Assembly (NCBI GenBank): GCA_044238605.1
Contig: JBIICY010000005.1
Location: 1 to 64,000, forward strand
DNA length: 64,000 nucleotides
Origin: UBA10438 sp044238605
GTDB taxonomy: Bacteria > Bacteroidota > Ignavibacteria > Kapaibacteriales > Kapaibacteriaceae
Direction: 5' to 3'
Notes under the pieces: model-generated
What the model was told of the DNA's origin: nothing
The model's input: the letters and a program-made list of their open reading frames with translations, nothing else
The model's database searches: none
Shown here: one piece after another, positions 17,493 through 27,857 of the stretch
Layout of the letters: the number at the start of each line of letters is the position of its first letter
Numbering within the stretch: the first letter of the stretch is position 1
Translations under genes and position numbers: made by a program

Positions 17493-20400
17493 TTACTTGA
17501 CAACCACCAGTGGCACACTGCCCACAAGGCCAATTTCGTCAGTAACAACAACCGTATAATGTCCAGAAGTGAGCTCGGAAACAGCGAAGGAAACACCCTG
17601 AATACCTTCGGATACTCCGCCAGAGTAAACCATAGATACGAGCGAGCCAACTGCATCATAGACCTTTACGTCTATGGTACAAGCACGTTGCACAGCTAGT
17701 GGGACTACGCAGGCTTCTCGCACTGGGTTTGGTGCTGGATCCATTACCTTGATGCGATAGCGCATTGCCATTTCAAGATCAGGGTTTGATCCTTCGTCTA
17801 CAGACGTAACCGCATTGCCAAATGGAACTGCTTCAAGATCTCCTTTACCTGTGAGCCTCATAGCACGGATCACTGCATTGCAACGAGATGGTCCAAGTTG
17901 AAGACCGTTGGTATACGTCTGGCGATTGTCGCGAATCGAATCGAGCTCTTGCGTCGCAACGTAGTAGACCCTGTTCGGGCCTATTGCTGTAGAGAGCGAC
18001 CAAATTGCATGCGCCGTGTCTGCCAGTGCAACGTTGTTCTTAAGAAGCTTCCAAGCATCGCTTGGCTGATCGATCGAGCCTGTCGCTGCATAGATAGCAT
18101 GCTTTGATGGGCCTTGCGTAGCATGATCAATGGCGTCGATCACAATAACAAACGTGCCATCCTTAGCGATGTCAACATCAATGTGACGTACAACACCATA
18201 CTTTGCGTCCAACGGTATTGTTCGCGTCTGCTCCCACGATCCATTGATGAATCGATATGCGTCTAACGAGCGGTCGTACTCAGACTCATCAGACTTCAAC
18301 GAACGGGCAAACACAAGGAATGCGTTCGTACCGTTGCTCGTCATACGCGCCTTTGATAGATTAACGCCGTTCTCACGCAGTATCTGCTGTAGATCAACTG
18401 TGCCGTTGGCATGTATTCGCGCAGACATAAGACGCGATTCTTTTCGAGATATGTCGTCGTTGATCCACGTAACGAGATACGATCCATCATCAAGTGATGT
18501 GGCACCGATACTACGATTTACACCTTGTGTTGCCTGTAGCTGAATCGTTTCCCCAAGCTTCCACCCGCTATCTGTTCGTACCGTGCGTCGTACATACTTT
18601 TCAATCGTGTTGAATTCTGGATCAACACCATTCCAGACGATGATCGCGCTACGAAGATCACGCGCAACAGATATTGTTGGTATGCCGTCGATTAACTCGT
18701 CTGTAATCTCTGCGGGTCTCGGAAGCTGCACAACTTTCTGCATCTGTGCGTCATACCACGCTACATGAATATTCTCGGTACGCAAGAGATCGTCATAGCG
18801 CAGTGAAACAGGCGTGGTATATGCATCTACATCGTTTTGTACCCAGGCAATCAACGCACTACCGTCATTCCCCACCAGCCCAACTGTTGGATCATGCATG
18901 GCGTTACGGTTGTCTGCGATCACTGCAGTGTTCAACAATGAATGCGTTGCACGATCAAGTGTTGACAACATCAAGCGTCCGTTTCTACCAAGCAACGATT
19001 GCTCAAGGTGCACCGTAACCACCTGGGAGTCGCTCGCTGCAATACATGGTGCAGGCCTGTAGTACGGCGTTTCGACAGGAAGCTTCGCAAGTTTTTCAAC
19101 AACCTGCACTTGATCGCGTGGCTTTGATGTCTGACTTGTCGTAAACACCGATTCCCATGCTTCGTCGAAAACGAGATAGGATGGCATGATATGTGGATCA
19201 TACAGGTGGAGCATTCGCCCCCTAAATAGATCAATGTTGATGATTCCAAAGAAGAGCGATAGCTCCATGTTAAACCATCGGCTGTAGTTTAGTCGTGTTG
19301 GGTAGTACGTTGGTTCGACACCCAAGACTGGTCCACTAAAAATCGAACCAGACGCAAACATATAGTCATCTGTAACAGATGCTCCAATACCGATAAGCCC
19401 AAGCAAGCTAGCTTCGATTCCACCACCACCTGTGAGTGTGAACGCTACAGATTGACTCGTTGGAAACTCATCTTGTTCAGTCTTTGCTGTTGGCTCCTCT
19501 TCACCAACATGCACAAGCGATCCGCGTTCTTCAGTGCCAATGTTGATCGTTGACGTGTGTTGTACCGAAGCGTCGATTACAAATGTTGGTGTAATCTCAA
19601 GAATACCGCCAGATGCAACCAGCGTAGACGTCTTAATGAGTCGCTCCATATTTTCTGCTGTTTCCATTATCCAGTGGATCATCGAAACAGCACCGCCAGT
19701 ACTCGATGAATACAGAGATCGCACCCGTAGCTCTCGATTCGGAATCAGCGTATCTAAACCAGGTAACGGGGCTTCTTCAAATCGGTAGAGCGCCGTGAAC
19801 TCACCACTGCGCTGACCATCTCTCGAGGTACTTGATTTGTTGTAGGGGCTGCCGCCCATAATGCTGATTGTAGGAATCCAGAACGAGCCCCCAGGAGCCG
19901 AGTTTCGCATGGTAAACTGACGCGAAGCCGGGTTGTAGGTAGCATCGACCACAAGATTGGTGGATTTATCCGAGCCCTCACCTTCAATGAAGTACGTGAT
20001 CAGACCAAATACCGGAACGGTAGACTCAAACACACTTGCTGGCATTGGGATCGACACACGCAGCGGGATGGACGTGGCCGTTGCTGTTCCTGTTAACTCT
20101 GTGGTAGACCCATTTAGCCATTGTGCACGAGGTAGGATTCGAATGGATGTCTTCTGGACCTTTGTTACCTGACTTGCCTTGGCGAACTGATATCCAATGT
20201 TGATGGTTACATGCTCTCGTTCCGGAGCCACAAATGGCCATGGATATTGGGCAACATCACGTATGGCTTTGAAGATCGATGTCTTCTGATTTGCGTCGCG
20301 CGAAGATGGCTTTATGCTGAATGTGTCGAGAACATCGCCAGTGGAGCTCAACATCGTAAACCGCAGATAGTCTATGTCCGAAGACTGCGGCCGCATACCA

Positions 20401-23400
20401 AAGTTGTAATTGCTGGGCATAACCTGCAGTCCACGAGATCCTGCTAGCACAGACTGCTCATACCGCGTAGTATCCGGATCGATTGGCTGGTCTGGGAATG
20501 GCAACATGGCAACAGGATAATAGTACTTCTTCTCGGAGGCCACCTGCACACCTGTTGGCGTCTTTTTTAGCCAACGTATGCGCACCTGTATCGATGACGA
20601 TGTATCGAGAGCCGTAAGGTTAAACGTTGCGCGTGCGCGTGCTGCATTCGGAAGCGATGTTGAAACAGGATAACTATATCCTGCCATTACTTCAGGAGCG
20701 ATTGATCCAACGATCTTACTGAACGGTTGCAGACCCAGCTCTAAGCTGTCTGCTACACTTGCCCTGCTGGTGATGAGTAGTGAGGGATCGAAGTTTAGCA
20801 CGAATTGTGATTCTGGAGCACGGCCCTGTTGGAAAGGACCCCAACCCAATGACGAGAAGATCCAATTCGATGATGCTGGGTCAGCAAGAATCCGCTCGAG
20901 ATTGAGTTTAGCCATGAGAACTGGCGTAGAACGCTGCACACCACATGTAGATGTGCGAACGATGCCATTGATCGTATATGGTGCATTCTCAGCGATCAGC
21001 GTATTAAAGTCAAATGCTGGTAATACGATGGAATCAAATCTTGGCCGTTGAACACCATACATGTAGACAACTTTACCTGACTTGTCTGCGATGGAGATTG
21101 AATCGATCTGCACAACGGCATTAAGATTTGTTATCACCATCTTTTGCTCGAGCTTTTTCGAAACGGTATCGTTAACGCGATACGTTGGGTATGAGAGACC
21201 GAGCGGTATATGCAGGTTGGGATTGGTTTTCAAGTTTAACGGCGCAGACACAAATGCACCAGAACTTGGGAGCGTCATACTCTTCGAGTACAAACGTGCT
21301 TGCACGCGAGCAGTTGACAGAGGAAGCGGCTTTACTTCGTACAACGTATCGGCTGCTGATCCCGTTCGAACGCCACGTGCTTCTGGGCGCACAAGCATCG
21401 ACTCAATGATCTGTCCAGCACAGTCGAGGATCTCATATCGCACCGAGTCAACTGTTAACGGACTTGTATACCCAACTGTACTTTGCGGATCATAAGCGCG
21501 CCAGCGCACGGCCAGCTCGAGAATGTCGTTCGATCCCTGCAGTGGCAATGAATTGTCTACCGACGGCGGAGTCGTTGCATAATTCATCTTGCGCACGCGC
21601 ATGGCAAGGGGCTCGCGATACCGCGTAACGATCTGCTTGGTATACCGTATGCCCCCTTGCGGCCCGCCGTCAGTGATGTATCGAACCTGAAGCGATGACG
21701 TATTGAATGTTCGAAACGGAAATGTCCCCGAAATACTAAGCGTTGAATCATACGTTAAACGATATGGAACTGGATACGATGTCGAGTCTATTACACCACC
21801 AACATCGTCGTATGACAACACCTGAATTTCTTCGGTCTGCGCTGGTAGCTTTGTGAAGTAGAGCTTTGCATCAAGCCTTGCAATACCGCGTATCAACTGT
21901 GTTGAGGGCTCAATATCCCATTCCATAAGGATCGTGTCGATAGGTGGTTCGGCACGCATGGAAAGGGTATCCGGACGCGTATTGATCGTACGCACGATCT
22001 CTGCGCCAATATCGTTTTTCAACGACGTTACCGGCGCTACCGTGAGAACCGCATTCACTGGAAGAAGTCCTGCATCGAAGGTAAACGACACTTCCTTCTG
22101 GCCCTTTGATACCGGCACAATCGTCTGCACCAATGCAGACGTATTACGAGTACCATTTACGCGGAAGCGAACACCCGTAGCATCCGGGGTGATATTTGAA
22201 AACCTAATAGTAACGGGTACTTTACGCGTTACGATTAACGAAGAATCTATGCGAGGCGTAGAAGTTAGTACACCTAGCGAAGGCGCCATAAACACGGGAT
22301 GAGAAATCTGGTATCCGGGACTACGTTCATTCGTAGGCGAAAGATTTGTTACTTCTAATATTACCTTAGCCGTTAAAGGAAGATCACTTGTTTGAATCCT
22401 TGCCCTACGCTTTATGACATCTCCATACTTGTAAGATGAATCTGGCCAGTAGACAATGGAATCGCTACTTTCCACATATTCTAAGCTTACTTCTGGAGAC
22501 ACATACAACGGTACGTTCGGCTTTGTAGAGTCTACAATCATGAACCTGCCAAGAGTAGACCACCCTGACTGTCCTCGATAAACTGCATCTGTAACAGCAG
22601 GCGTTATGGTGTTGGAATCGCCTTGTGTGTAGGGTCCCCAAGAATCTGCAATCAAAAAGTACTTCTCTACATCGCGAACATCGAAGCCAAAGAAGAAATC
22701 TGGTGCATCATCCCGTTGCTCGTTTACTGCACGGCTGCGCACAACGTAGGTGCCAAGCGAGAGGTCTTTTGCATTGAAGCTGAGCGAATCTGTCCGTATG
22801 TACGCGCCAGCGGTAGCCTTCACCGTCTTTTGCTGTATCACAGCCCCAGTAGCATTCGTTAGGATCATCTGCAGCTCAACGATGCGCGGTGGCAAGCTAT
22901 CAATTCGCACAGTGTATGTCTTATCAACACCGGGCTTTATCGGTAGTGTGCCATTGATCGTATGTGTAGGGGGCGCATCATTAACCAGTAATGTCTCCAC
23001 ATGGTAAGACTTAGGTGAGAACTTGCCGAATAAGCCACGCACCATAAGTGAGGAACCGGGCGAAACGTCGCGCATGTTGTATGTGAACTCCAAGCTGTCC
23101 TTAGCAGGATCATATGCGAACGTATCACGCACAGGCGTGTGAATCTGACCATCGTCCGTTGTGTATTGTATCAATCGCTCTACGGCCGAACAGGCAGGCC
23201 CTAGCCCCTTTGCAGTAAATGTATTTACAAGATCGACGCCTCTGCGAAATGGACCAAAGCCTTTTGAGGCCGTTACTATGGCTTCGGGCACCGAATCTGG
23301 GATGACCATTTCATTGACAAATCCATCGGTAGGGCTTCCATCATACACCACGTTGGCTCGAACCCTTACACCACCTGGCCATGGATAAATATCGAAGTCC

Positions 23401-23993
23401 AACTCAAGCGCATCCAAAAAACCGATGATTGGCGTCCCTGTCTTCTGAACTCTTTTAATGGTGTCACCATTGGCGCCTAACAACACAAGTGATGCAGATG
23501 TAGTACCAGGTGGGAACTGTGTAATACCAAAAGCCCCCTGCTCTCTACGTCCAATCGTGCGTGTTTGTGGTGTAATGAAGATTCCACCCTTGCCATCGGC
23601 TTCGATCAATGAATAGATAGACTCAATGAACTCGATAGGAAACACACGAGTTACGTTGTATGATGTGGGACTAAAGCTGTTGCGCAGGGTTAACGTCACG
23701 GCCAGCTGCGGTACTGGAAATGCAGGTAGTTTGGACAGTTGAAGAGGCCCGTCACGATATGTGCTGGCATCTGGACCTTCAAGGGTGTCGATCGTACGAA
23801 TCGTTGTTCCGTCATTAGTATAGAGCAACCACCGATAATTCTGAACTGTAACGTTCGGATCAGTGACTTGTGCTTGAAAGGGAACTGATAAGCCAAGTCT
23901 TGAAAACGGCCCCTTCGGAAAAACATCAAATTGTGCCCATAGATTGCTACAGCCAATCAAGAGAGCACTTACAACAGCGACAAGACGCAACAT
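17493..23993 (-). CDS. Giant secreted multidomain protein with T9SS-like tail
   Basis: Exported protein of 2166 residues without a recognised enzymatic domain. The start at 23993 gives a signal peptide (MLRLVAVVSALLIGCSNLWA); a 36-codon upstream extension is not credible. The bulk consists of tandem beta-sandwich-like modules. The motif W/F-G-P-F/Y-x-x-G recurs as FPKGPFSRLG, GFGPFRRG, SWGPYTQG and GWGPFQQG near residues 28, 245, 453 and 1049. From about residue 1560 the pattern changes to propeller-like repeats (GLVGNDGSALIAWVQND, TISVARDLRSAIIVWNG, DGSYLVTWIND). A C-terminal module (PAPNPVREACVVPLAV ... GSVPLVVVK) fits the Por/T9SS sorting domain. It is likely an adhesin or surface scaffold; this is inference. 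The C26-like hydrolase follows about 20 bp downstream. Confidence 0.85.
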   Translation of the reverse strand: MLRLVAVVSALLIGCSNLWAQFDVFPKGPFSRLGLSVPFQAQVTDPNVTVQNYRWLLYTNDGTTIRTIDTLEGPDASTYRDGPLQLSKLPAFPVPQLAVTLTLRNSFSPTSYNVTRVFPIEFIESIYSLIEADGKGGIFITPQTRTIGRREQGAFGITQFPPGTTSASLVLLGANGDTIKRVQKTGTPIIGFLDALELDFDIYPWPGGVRVRANVVYDGSPTDGFVNEMVIPDSVPEAIVTASKGFGPFRRGVDLVNTFTAKGLGPACSAVERLIQYTTDDGQIHTPVRDTFAYDPAKDSLEFTYNMRDVSPGSSLMVRGLFGKFSPKSYHVETLLVNDAPPTHTINGTLPIKPGVDKTYTVRIDSLPPRIVELQMILTNATGAVIQQKTVKATAGAYIRTDSLSFNAKDLSLGTYVVRSRAVNEQRDDAPDFFFGFDVRDVEKYFLIADSWGPYTQGDSNTITPAVTDAVYRGQSGWSTLGRFMIVDSTKPNVPLYVSPEVSLEYVESSDSIVYWPDSSYKYGDVIKRRARIQTSDLPLTAKVILEVTNLSPTNERSPGYQISHPVFMAPSLGVLTSTPRIDSSLIVTRKVPVTIRFSNITPDATGVRFRVNGTRNTSALVQTIVPVSKGQKEVSFTFDAGLLPVNAVLTVAPVTSLKNDIGAEIVRTINTRPDTLSMRAEPPIDTILMEWDIEPSTQLIRGIARLDAKLYFTKLPAQTEEIQVLSYDDVGGVIDSTSYPVPYRLTYDSTLSISGTFPFRTFNTSSLQVRYITDGGPQGGIRYTKQIVTRYREPLAMRVRKMNYATTPPSVDNSLPLQGSNDILELAVRWRAYDPQSTVGYTSPLTVDSVRYEILDCAGQIIESMLVRPEARGVRTGSAADTLYEVKPLPLSTARVQARLYSKSMTLPSSGAFVSAPLNLKTNPNLHIPLGLSYPTYRVNDTVSKKLEQKMVITNLNAVVQIDSISIADKSGKVVYMYGVQRPRFDSIVLPAFDFNTLIAENAPYTINGIVRTSTCGVQRSTPVLMAKLNLERILADPASSNWIFSSLGWGPFQQGRAPESQFVLNFDPSLLITSRASVADSLELGLQPFSKIVGSIAPEVMAGYSYPVSTSLPNAARARATFNLTALDTSSSIQVRIRWLKKTPTGVQVASEKKYYYPVAMLPFPDQPIDPDTTRYEQSVLAGSRGLQVMPSNYNFGMRPQSSDIDYLRFTMLSSTGDVLDTFSIKPSSRDANQKTSIFKAIRDVAQYPWPFVAPEREHVTINIGYQFAKASQVTKVQKTSIRILPRAQWLNGSTTELTGTATATSIPLRVSIPMPASVFESTVPVFGLITYFIEGEGSDKSTNLVVDATYNPASRQFTMRNSAPGGSFWIPTISIMGGSPYNKSSTSRDGQRSGEFTALYRFEEAPLPGLDTLIPNRELRVRSLYSSSTGGAVSMIHWIMETAENMERLIKTSTLVASGGILEITPTFVIDASVQHTSTINIGTEERGSLVHVGEEEPTAKTEQDEFPTSQSVAFTLTGGGGIEASLLGLIGIGASVTDDYMFASGSIFSGPVLGVEPTYYPTRLNYSRWFNMELSLFFGIINIDLFRGRMLHLYDPHIMPSYLVFDEAWESVFTTSQTSKPRDQVQVVEKLAKLPVETPYYRPAPCIAASDSQVVTVHLEQSLLGRNGRLMLSTLDRATHSLLNTAVIADNRNAMHDPTVGLVGNDGSALIAWVQNDVDAYTTPVSLRYDDLLRTENIHVAWYDAQMQKVVQLPRPAEITDELIDGIPTISVARDLRSAIIVWNGVDPEFNTIEKYVRRTVRTDSGWKLGETIQLQATQGVNRSIGATSLDDGSYLVTWINDDISRKESRLMSARIHANGTVDLQQILRENGVNLSKARMTSNGTNAFLVFARSLKSDESEYDRSLDAYRFINGSWEQTRTIPLDAKYGVVRHIDVDIAKDGTFVIVIDAIDHATQGPSKHAIYAATGSIDQPSDAWKLLKNNVALADTAHAIWSLSTAIGPNRVYYVATQELDSIRDNRQTYTNGLQLGPSRCNAVIRAMRLTGKGDLEAVPFGNAVTSVDEGSNPDLEMAMRYRIKVMDPAPNPVREACVVPLAVQRACTIDVKVYDAVGSLVSMVYSGGVSEGIQGVSFAVSELTSGHYTVVVTDEIGLVGSVPLVVVK

Positions 23994-24111
23994 GACAAAC
24001 CTCGCAGGGAGATTATTGGAGGATAGGCAAAGGTACGCGAAGCAGAATCTACCTGCACAGCTTTGTGCTATCGAAGTGTCACATTTTAACCTTCGGCACA
24101 CATGATGAATT

Positions 24112-24261
24112 GTGAGACCTCCACGACTACCTTCTTGGAACTATGGTCGAGACTCTGTTGTCTTTCTGACCGTCGTAACGCACAAGCGCTATCCATTCTT
24201 CGGAAGGATAGAAGACGGTGTCATGATCTTGTCACCAGCTGGCGTAATAGTGGAGACCATA
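24112..24261 (+). pseudogene. Truncated REP-associated (Y1/IS200-like) transposase, N-terminal fragment
   Basis: About 50 codons from a GTG read PRLPSWNYGRDSVVFLTV, then VTHKRYPFFGRIEDGVMIL and SPAGVIVET. This matches the start of REP-associated tyrosine transposases (RAYT): R-L-x-x-W/Y-x-Y, F-x-T-x-x-T-x-x-R, F-G-x-I-x-x-G-x-M-x-L-S-x-x-G-x-I-V. The similarity ends there. The HUH histidine motif and the catalytic tyrosine are missing, and the frame runs on as unrelated sequence over the 3' end of the chitinase gene. It is a dead fragment in the 330-bp gap between the giant gene and the chitinase; nothing else was seen in that gap. REP-like palindromes lie at 28.8 and 40.7 kb. Confidence 0.7.
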
Positions 24262-24323
24262 ACAACCCGCGTAACTGGAAAGGTTAAAAAGGGGGGGCGT
24301 TCGATCGTTAAATCGCGATTACG

Positions 24324-26774
24324 TTATCGAACGATTACGTACGATCGCGAGCGTCCGGCGAATATGACGTACGATCCCTTCGAAAGCGATGAGACGTCGA
24401 TCGTTATCGAGGTTGTTGATGCTGCTATTGGATACTGGATAACGGCCGAGCCCGCTAGGTCATAGATCCTAACATCGCTGGCTCGAGGATCTATTCCCGA
24501 GATGACAATCTCTCCTGATGCCGGCATAGGGGCAATATCAAGATTGCTCCAAGGGGCTGCGTCGATTACCGATGTTGGGTCGTTCTTATACGTTCTAAAT
24601 CTGCGTACAACACTCCACTCGCCCCATCCAGACTGGTTCTTTGCCCGAACACGCCACGTATAAGAGCTGTCTCTTTGAAGTCCGGTAACTGCCTTGGTGA
24701 GTGCAACCAGTGTTGTATCACTAAACACAGCTTCGCCGTTGTTCATGATTTCGAGCTGATATGCTGTTACCTCGGAACGGGCAGCCACCCACGTTAGCCG
24801 CAGACTATCCAGATGAATCTTAGCCCCATCTGCAGGAAGCGCCAGCTCTACAGTTGTTGGGACAGGCAGATACCGGAACTTCCATCTGCTTGACCACGCA
24901 CTCCATCCGGAAACATTCTTTGCGCGCACGCGCCATGTATGCCAGTCAAGGGGCTTAAGCATGCGAAGAGCTAGTGTGGTATCTGTGATAAGCGATTCTA
25001 CAACAAGCGTTGTGGTGTCGAGCTTTACCTCTATCTGGTATGCCGTGATCTCAGGCGCAGAACGTTTCCACTGCAGAACGATGCTGTCCCGAGAAATCAC
25101 AATTGCATCGGTTGGCCCAATCAGCTGCACAGCCTGCGGAAACGGCACTGTCTTGAACTGCCAGATTGCAGACCACTCGCCCCATCCGGATGCATTCTGC
25201 GCCATAACACGCCATGTATAGCTTGATGCTGGCGCGGCGTTGTACGTCAGTGCTGTATCTGACAGTACAGAGTCTACGATAACAGTACCCTGAGCATTGT
25301 AGATCTGTAGCCGGTACTTCTGAATCTCTGGTGTACTCCGTTGCCAACGCAGCGCTGCTGTGTTGGTTTTGAGTTGTTCGGTGTTTAGCGGCGCAACAAG
25401 CGCGACCCTTGATGGGTACGGAAGGGTGCTTACGATACGTCCATCTGACCACTCGCCCCATCCGGAAACGTTCTTGGCCCGAACACGCCAGACAAGATTG
25501 CTGGCAGGGGGCAGAGTAAGAACATTGCGGACCGTATCAGTGATCGTTGAATCATTGAACACGGCAACACCGTTGTTACGCACGTCCAACTGATAACTAA
25601 CGACCTCCGGAGTTGATCGACGCCAGACAAATTGCGCCTGATTGGCTTTTAGCTGAACGCCATCAGCAGGACTAATGAGCACAACCTTTGCAGGAACGGG
25701 TACTGGCGGCGGCGCGAAGAGTGTTTCGTATACCGCTGCGTAGGCATACCGTGTTCTATTTGCCTGCGTTGCATCCCAGTTGATCGACCACGTCATCATG
25801 CCGCGCAGGTTGGGGTATCCGCCTGCGTTTACAAGCGTGTACTGTCCTGGACGCGGCCCCTTCCCTAGCAAATAGTTTATCGCAGCACTTATGGTAGCAG
25901 AATCGCAATAGCCCCCTCCTGCAGCATTCGTGCTGGCAGGCAGTCCTACTGCAACCTTGCTAGCTGGGATCCCTGCGAATGCCCCACCTGGAGCGCGGGC
26001 GGTAAACCCCTTGATAACGGCCTCTGTCTGAGACACGATAAAGTCTGCCGTGCCCTGCGTGTAGATTTGATTGTCTACACCGTACATGGTACCGCTGTTG
26101 TAGAGTTGCACATGGATAAGATCCAGTGAGTCGCGCAACGCATCAACGATTGGGAGGTAGCCACCCCAGATACTCCCATAGCCGGACATACCACCCTGTA
26201 TGTATGCTGTCTCGGGCGCAAAGGTGAGGATGAGCTTGCGATTATTCGCTGTACGATAATTGGCCATGATCGTACGGATGGCTTCAATGAGGTTTATCTG
26301 TGCGGCACTTTGAGGGTTTGCGATAGTGCCACCGTTTACATAGATCGAGTTACCATGCTCGATGTCGATGTCGAGTCCGTCAAACCCATACGTTGTCAGA
26401 ATCGTACCAATTGATGTTACAAATGCATCTCGGTTGACAGTTGTTGTAAGATCTATCGTGGCGGTTGCGCCCCCTACGCTAAGGATTACCTTCTTGCCCG
26501 TTGCCTGCACATTCTGTATCCGCTGCTTGAACTGTTGAACTGTACCGCGGTCTGGTGCAAAGAGCATCGTCATGTCGGTATTCGATGTTGGTATGGCAAA
26601 CGCTACCGTGATGACGTTATATCGAGCGTCTACTGCATCGATATCAATGTAGGGGGCGTTTCCATCGTTCCAGTTATGCCAATATCCTACAAGCGCAGGG
26701 TTAGGCAGCTGTGCCGATACACGGCCCACAACGAAAACTGCCAGAATGGTAACGAAGTATAAGAAGCGTGCCAT
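24324..26774 (-). CDS. GH18 chitinase with four fibronectin type III-like repeats and T9SS-like tail
   Basis: Secreted endo-type chitinase of 816 residues. From the ATG at 26774 it has a signal peptide (FVVGRVSAQ). The TIM barrel follows at about residues 25-340, with VGYWHNWNDGN, the substrate strand ILSVGGATATID and the complete catalytic motif DGLDIDIEHGN (D-x-x-D-x-D-x-E), so it should be active. Four FN3-like modules of about 95 residues each contain WRVRAKNVSGWGEWS or a close variant (for example WRVMAQNASGWGEWS). The last 75 residues (IAPMPASGEIVISGID ... RSRSYVIVR) are a Por-type sorting tail. It would degrade chitin outside the cell. It is divergent from the bicarbonate transporter gene. 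Confidence 0.95.
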   Translation of the reverse strand: MARFLYFVTILAVFVVGRVSAQLPNPALVGYWHNWNDGNAPYIDIDAVDARYNVITVAFAIPTSNTDMTMLFAPDRGTVQQFKQRIQNVQATGKKVILSVGGATATIDLTTTVNRDAFVTSIGTILTTYGFDGLDIDIEHGNSIYVNGGTIANPQSAAQINLIEAIRTIMANYRTANNRKLILTFAPETAYIQGGMSGYGSIWGGYLPIVDALRDSLDLIHVQLYNSGTMYGVDNQIYTQGTADFIVSQTEAVIKGFTARAPGGAFAGIPASKVAVGLPASTNAAGGGYCDSATISAAINYLLGKGPRPGQYTLVNAGGYPNLRGMMTWSINWDATQANRTRYAYAAVYETLFAPPPVPVPAKVVLISPADGVQLKANQAQFVWRRSTPEVVSYQLDVRNNGVAVFNDSTITDTVRNVLTLPPASNLVWRVRAKNVSGWGEWSDGRIVSTLPYPSRVALVAPLNTEQLKTNTAALRWQRSTPEIQKYRLQIYNAQGTVIVDSVLSDTALTYNAAPASSYTWRVMAQNASGWGEWSAIWQFKTVPFPQAVQLIGPTDAIVISRDSIVLQWKRSAPEITAYQIEVKLDTTTLVVESLITDTTLALRMLKPLDWHTWRVRAKNVSGWSAWSSRWKFRYLPVPTTVELALPADGAKIHLDSLRLTWVAARSEVTAYQLEIMNNGEAVFSDTTLVALTKAVTGLQRDSSYTWRVRAKNQSGWGEWSVVRRFRTYKNDPTSVIDAAPWSNLDIAPMPASGEIVISGIDPRASDVRIYDLAGSAVIQYPIAASTTSITIDVSSLSKGSYVIFAGRSRSYVIVR

Positions 26775-26846
26775 TTCGAAAATTACGAATACAGAGCATC
26801 TACCGGTTGTTTTTGATAGCTTCGCAGCGGCAACTATTGCGGGCAC

Positions 26847-27803
26847 ATGGATCTACACCTTCTCATATCTAATCTCACGACCCCCACGCTGCTCTTCTTT
26901 CTGCTTGGCATCCTAGCCGTGCGGCTTAAGAGCGATCTGGAGATTCCAGCATCTAGTTCAAAGTTTATCAGTTTGTACTTGCTGTTTTCAATCGGGTTCA
27001 AGGGCGGACAAGAGCTTCAGCACAGCCCTTTTACCGCCGAGATCGTATGGTCGTGCCTTGCTGGAATCGTAATCTCATCGCTGATTCCGCTCTATACGTT
27101 TCACATCATTCGTAAAAAATTCACTATCGCCAATGCTGCCGCTGTTGCCGCTGCCTACGGCTCGGTAAGTGCCGTAACGTTTGTTGCCGCCGCAACCTAT
27201 CTAGAGGCACAAGGACTAACATTTGATGGACACATGGTAGCCGTGATGGCCCTCATGGAATCCCCTGCCATCATTGCCGGCGTTATCCTGTACAACATCT
27301 ACATGGATGAGACGCACTCCACACCCATGAAGACCGTGCTGCATCATTCGTTTACGAATGGCAGTGTTTTGATGATCACTGGCAGTCTGCTCATTGGTTT
27401 GTTGTCTGATGAAAAAGCGGCCGCCGGCATACGCCCCTTTACAACTGATATCTTCAAGGGGTTCTTAGCTCTCTTTCTCTTAGAGATGGGGCTTACTGTT
27501 GGCAACAGGCTTTCTTCGTTTCGCACGCACGGATGGTTTGCCGTTGTTGTTGGTATCGTTATCCCCAGCATCAACGGCTGCATCGTTGCATTTGCATCGC
27601 AGCTCATCACACACGACCCCGCAAACCGCTTCATGTTTGCCGTCCTGGCCGCCAGCGCGTCATACATCGCCGTCCCAGCTGCCATGCGCCTTGCAGCCCC
27701 ACAAGCCGACGAAGGACTCTACATTCCCATGGCCCTGGGCGTTACGTTCCCATTTAACATCACGCTCGGCATGCCGTTGTATCAGTATTGCATCACGATG
27801 TGA
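26847..27803 (+). CDS. sbtA: SbtA-type sodium-dependent bicarbonate transporter
   Basis: Predicted inner-membrane sodium/bicarbonate symporter of 318 residues with about ten hydrophobic segments. The family's N-terminal pattern is clear (TPTLLFFLLGILAVRLKSDL, then FISLYLLFSIGFKGG), with AAAVAAAYGSVSAVTFVAA in the first half and LFLLEMGLTVGNRL plus AASASYIAVPAAMRLA in the second. The last two match the conserved SbtA regions around the bicarbonate site. It probably supplies bicarbonate for carboxylases. No PII-like SbtB gene is adjacent, which would be the usual partner. A heptamer repeat array begins five bases after the stop. Confidence 0.9.
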   Translation: MDLHLLISNLTTPTLLFFLLGILAVRLKSDLEIPASSSKFISLYLLFSIGFKGGQELQHSPFTAEIVWSCLAGIVISSLIPLYTFHIIRKKFTIANAAAVAAAYGSVSAVTFVAAATYLEAQGLTFDGHMVAVMALMESPAIIAGVILYNIYMDETHSTPMKTVLHHSFTNGSVLMITGSLLIGLLSDEKAAAGIRPFTTDIFKGFLALFLLEMGLTVGNRLSSFRTHGWFAVVVGIVIPSINGCIVAFASQLITHDPANRFMFAVLAASASYIAVPAAMRLAAPQADEGLYIPMALGVTFPFNITLGMPLYQYCITM

Positions 27804-27807
27804 TTGG

Positions 27808-27849
27808 GGTACTGGGTACTGGTTACTGGGTACTGGTTACTGATTACGG
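27808..27849. repeat. Heptanucleotide tandem array (six units of GGTACTG type)
   Basis: Six consecutive 7-mers: GGTACTG, GGTACTG, GTTACTG, GGTACTG, GTTACTG, ATTACGG. The array fills the short gap between the convergent bicarbonate transporter and esterase genes. Confidence 0.9.
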
Positions 27850-27857
27850 GGGTTGCC

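Noticed and set aside
24262..24465. 3' part of the plus-strand frame after the RAYT fragment
   Set aside because: It has no transposase similarity and runs antisense over the chitinase sorting tail, so it is a shadow frame.
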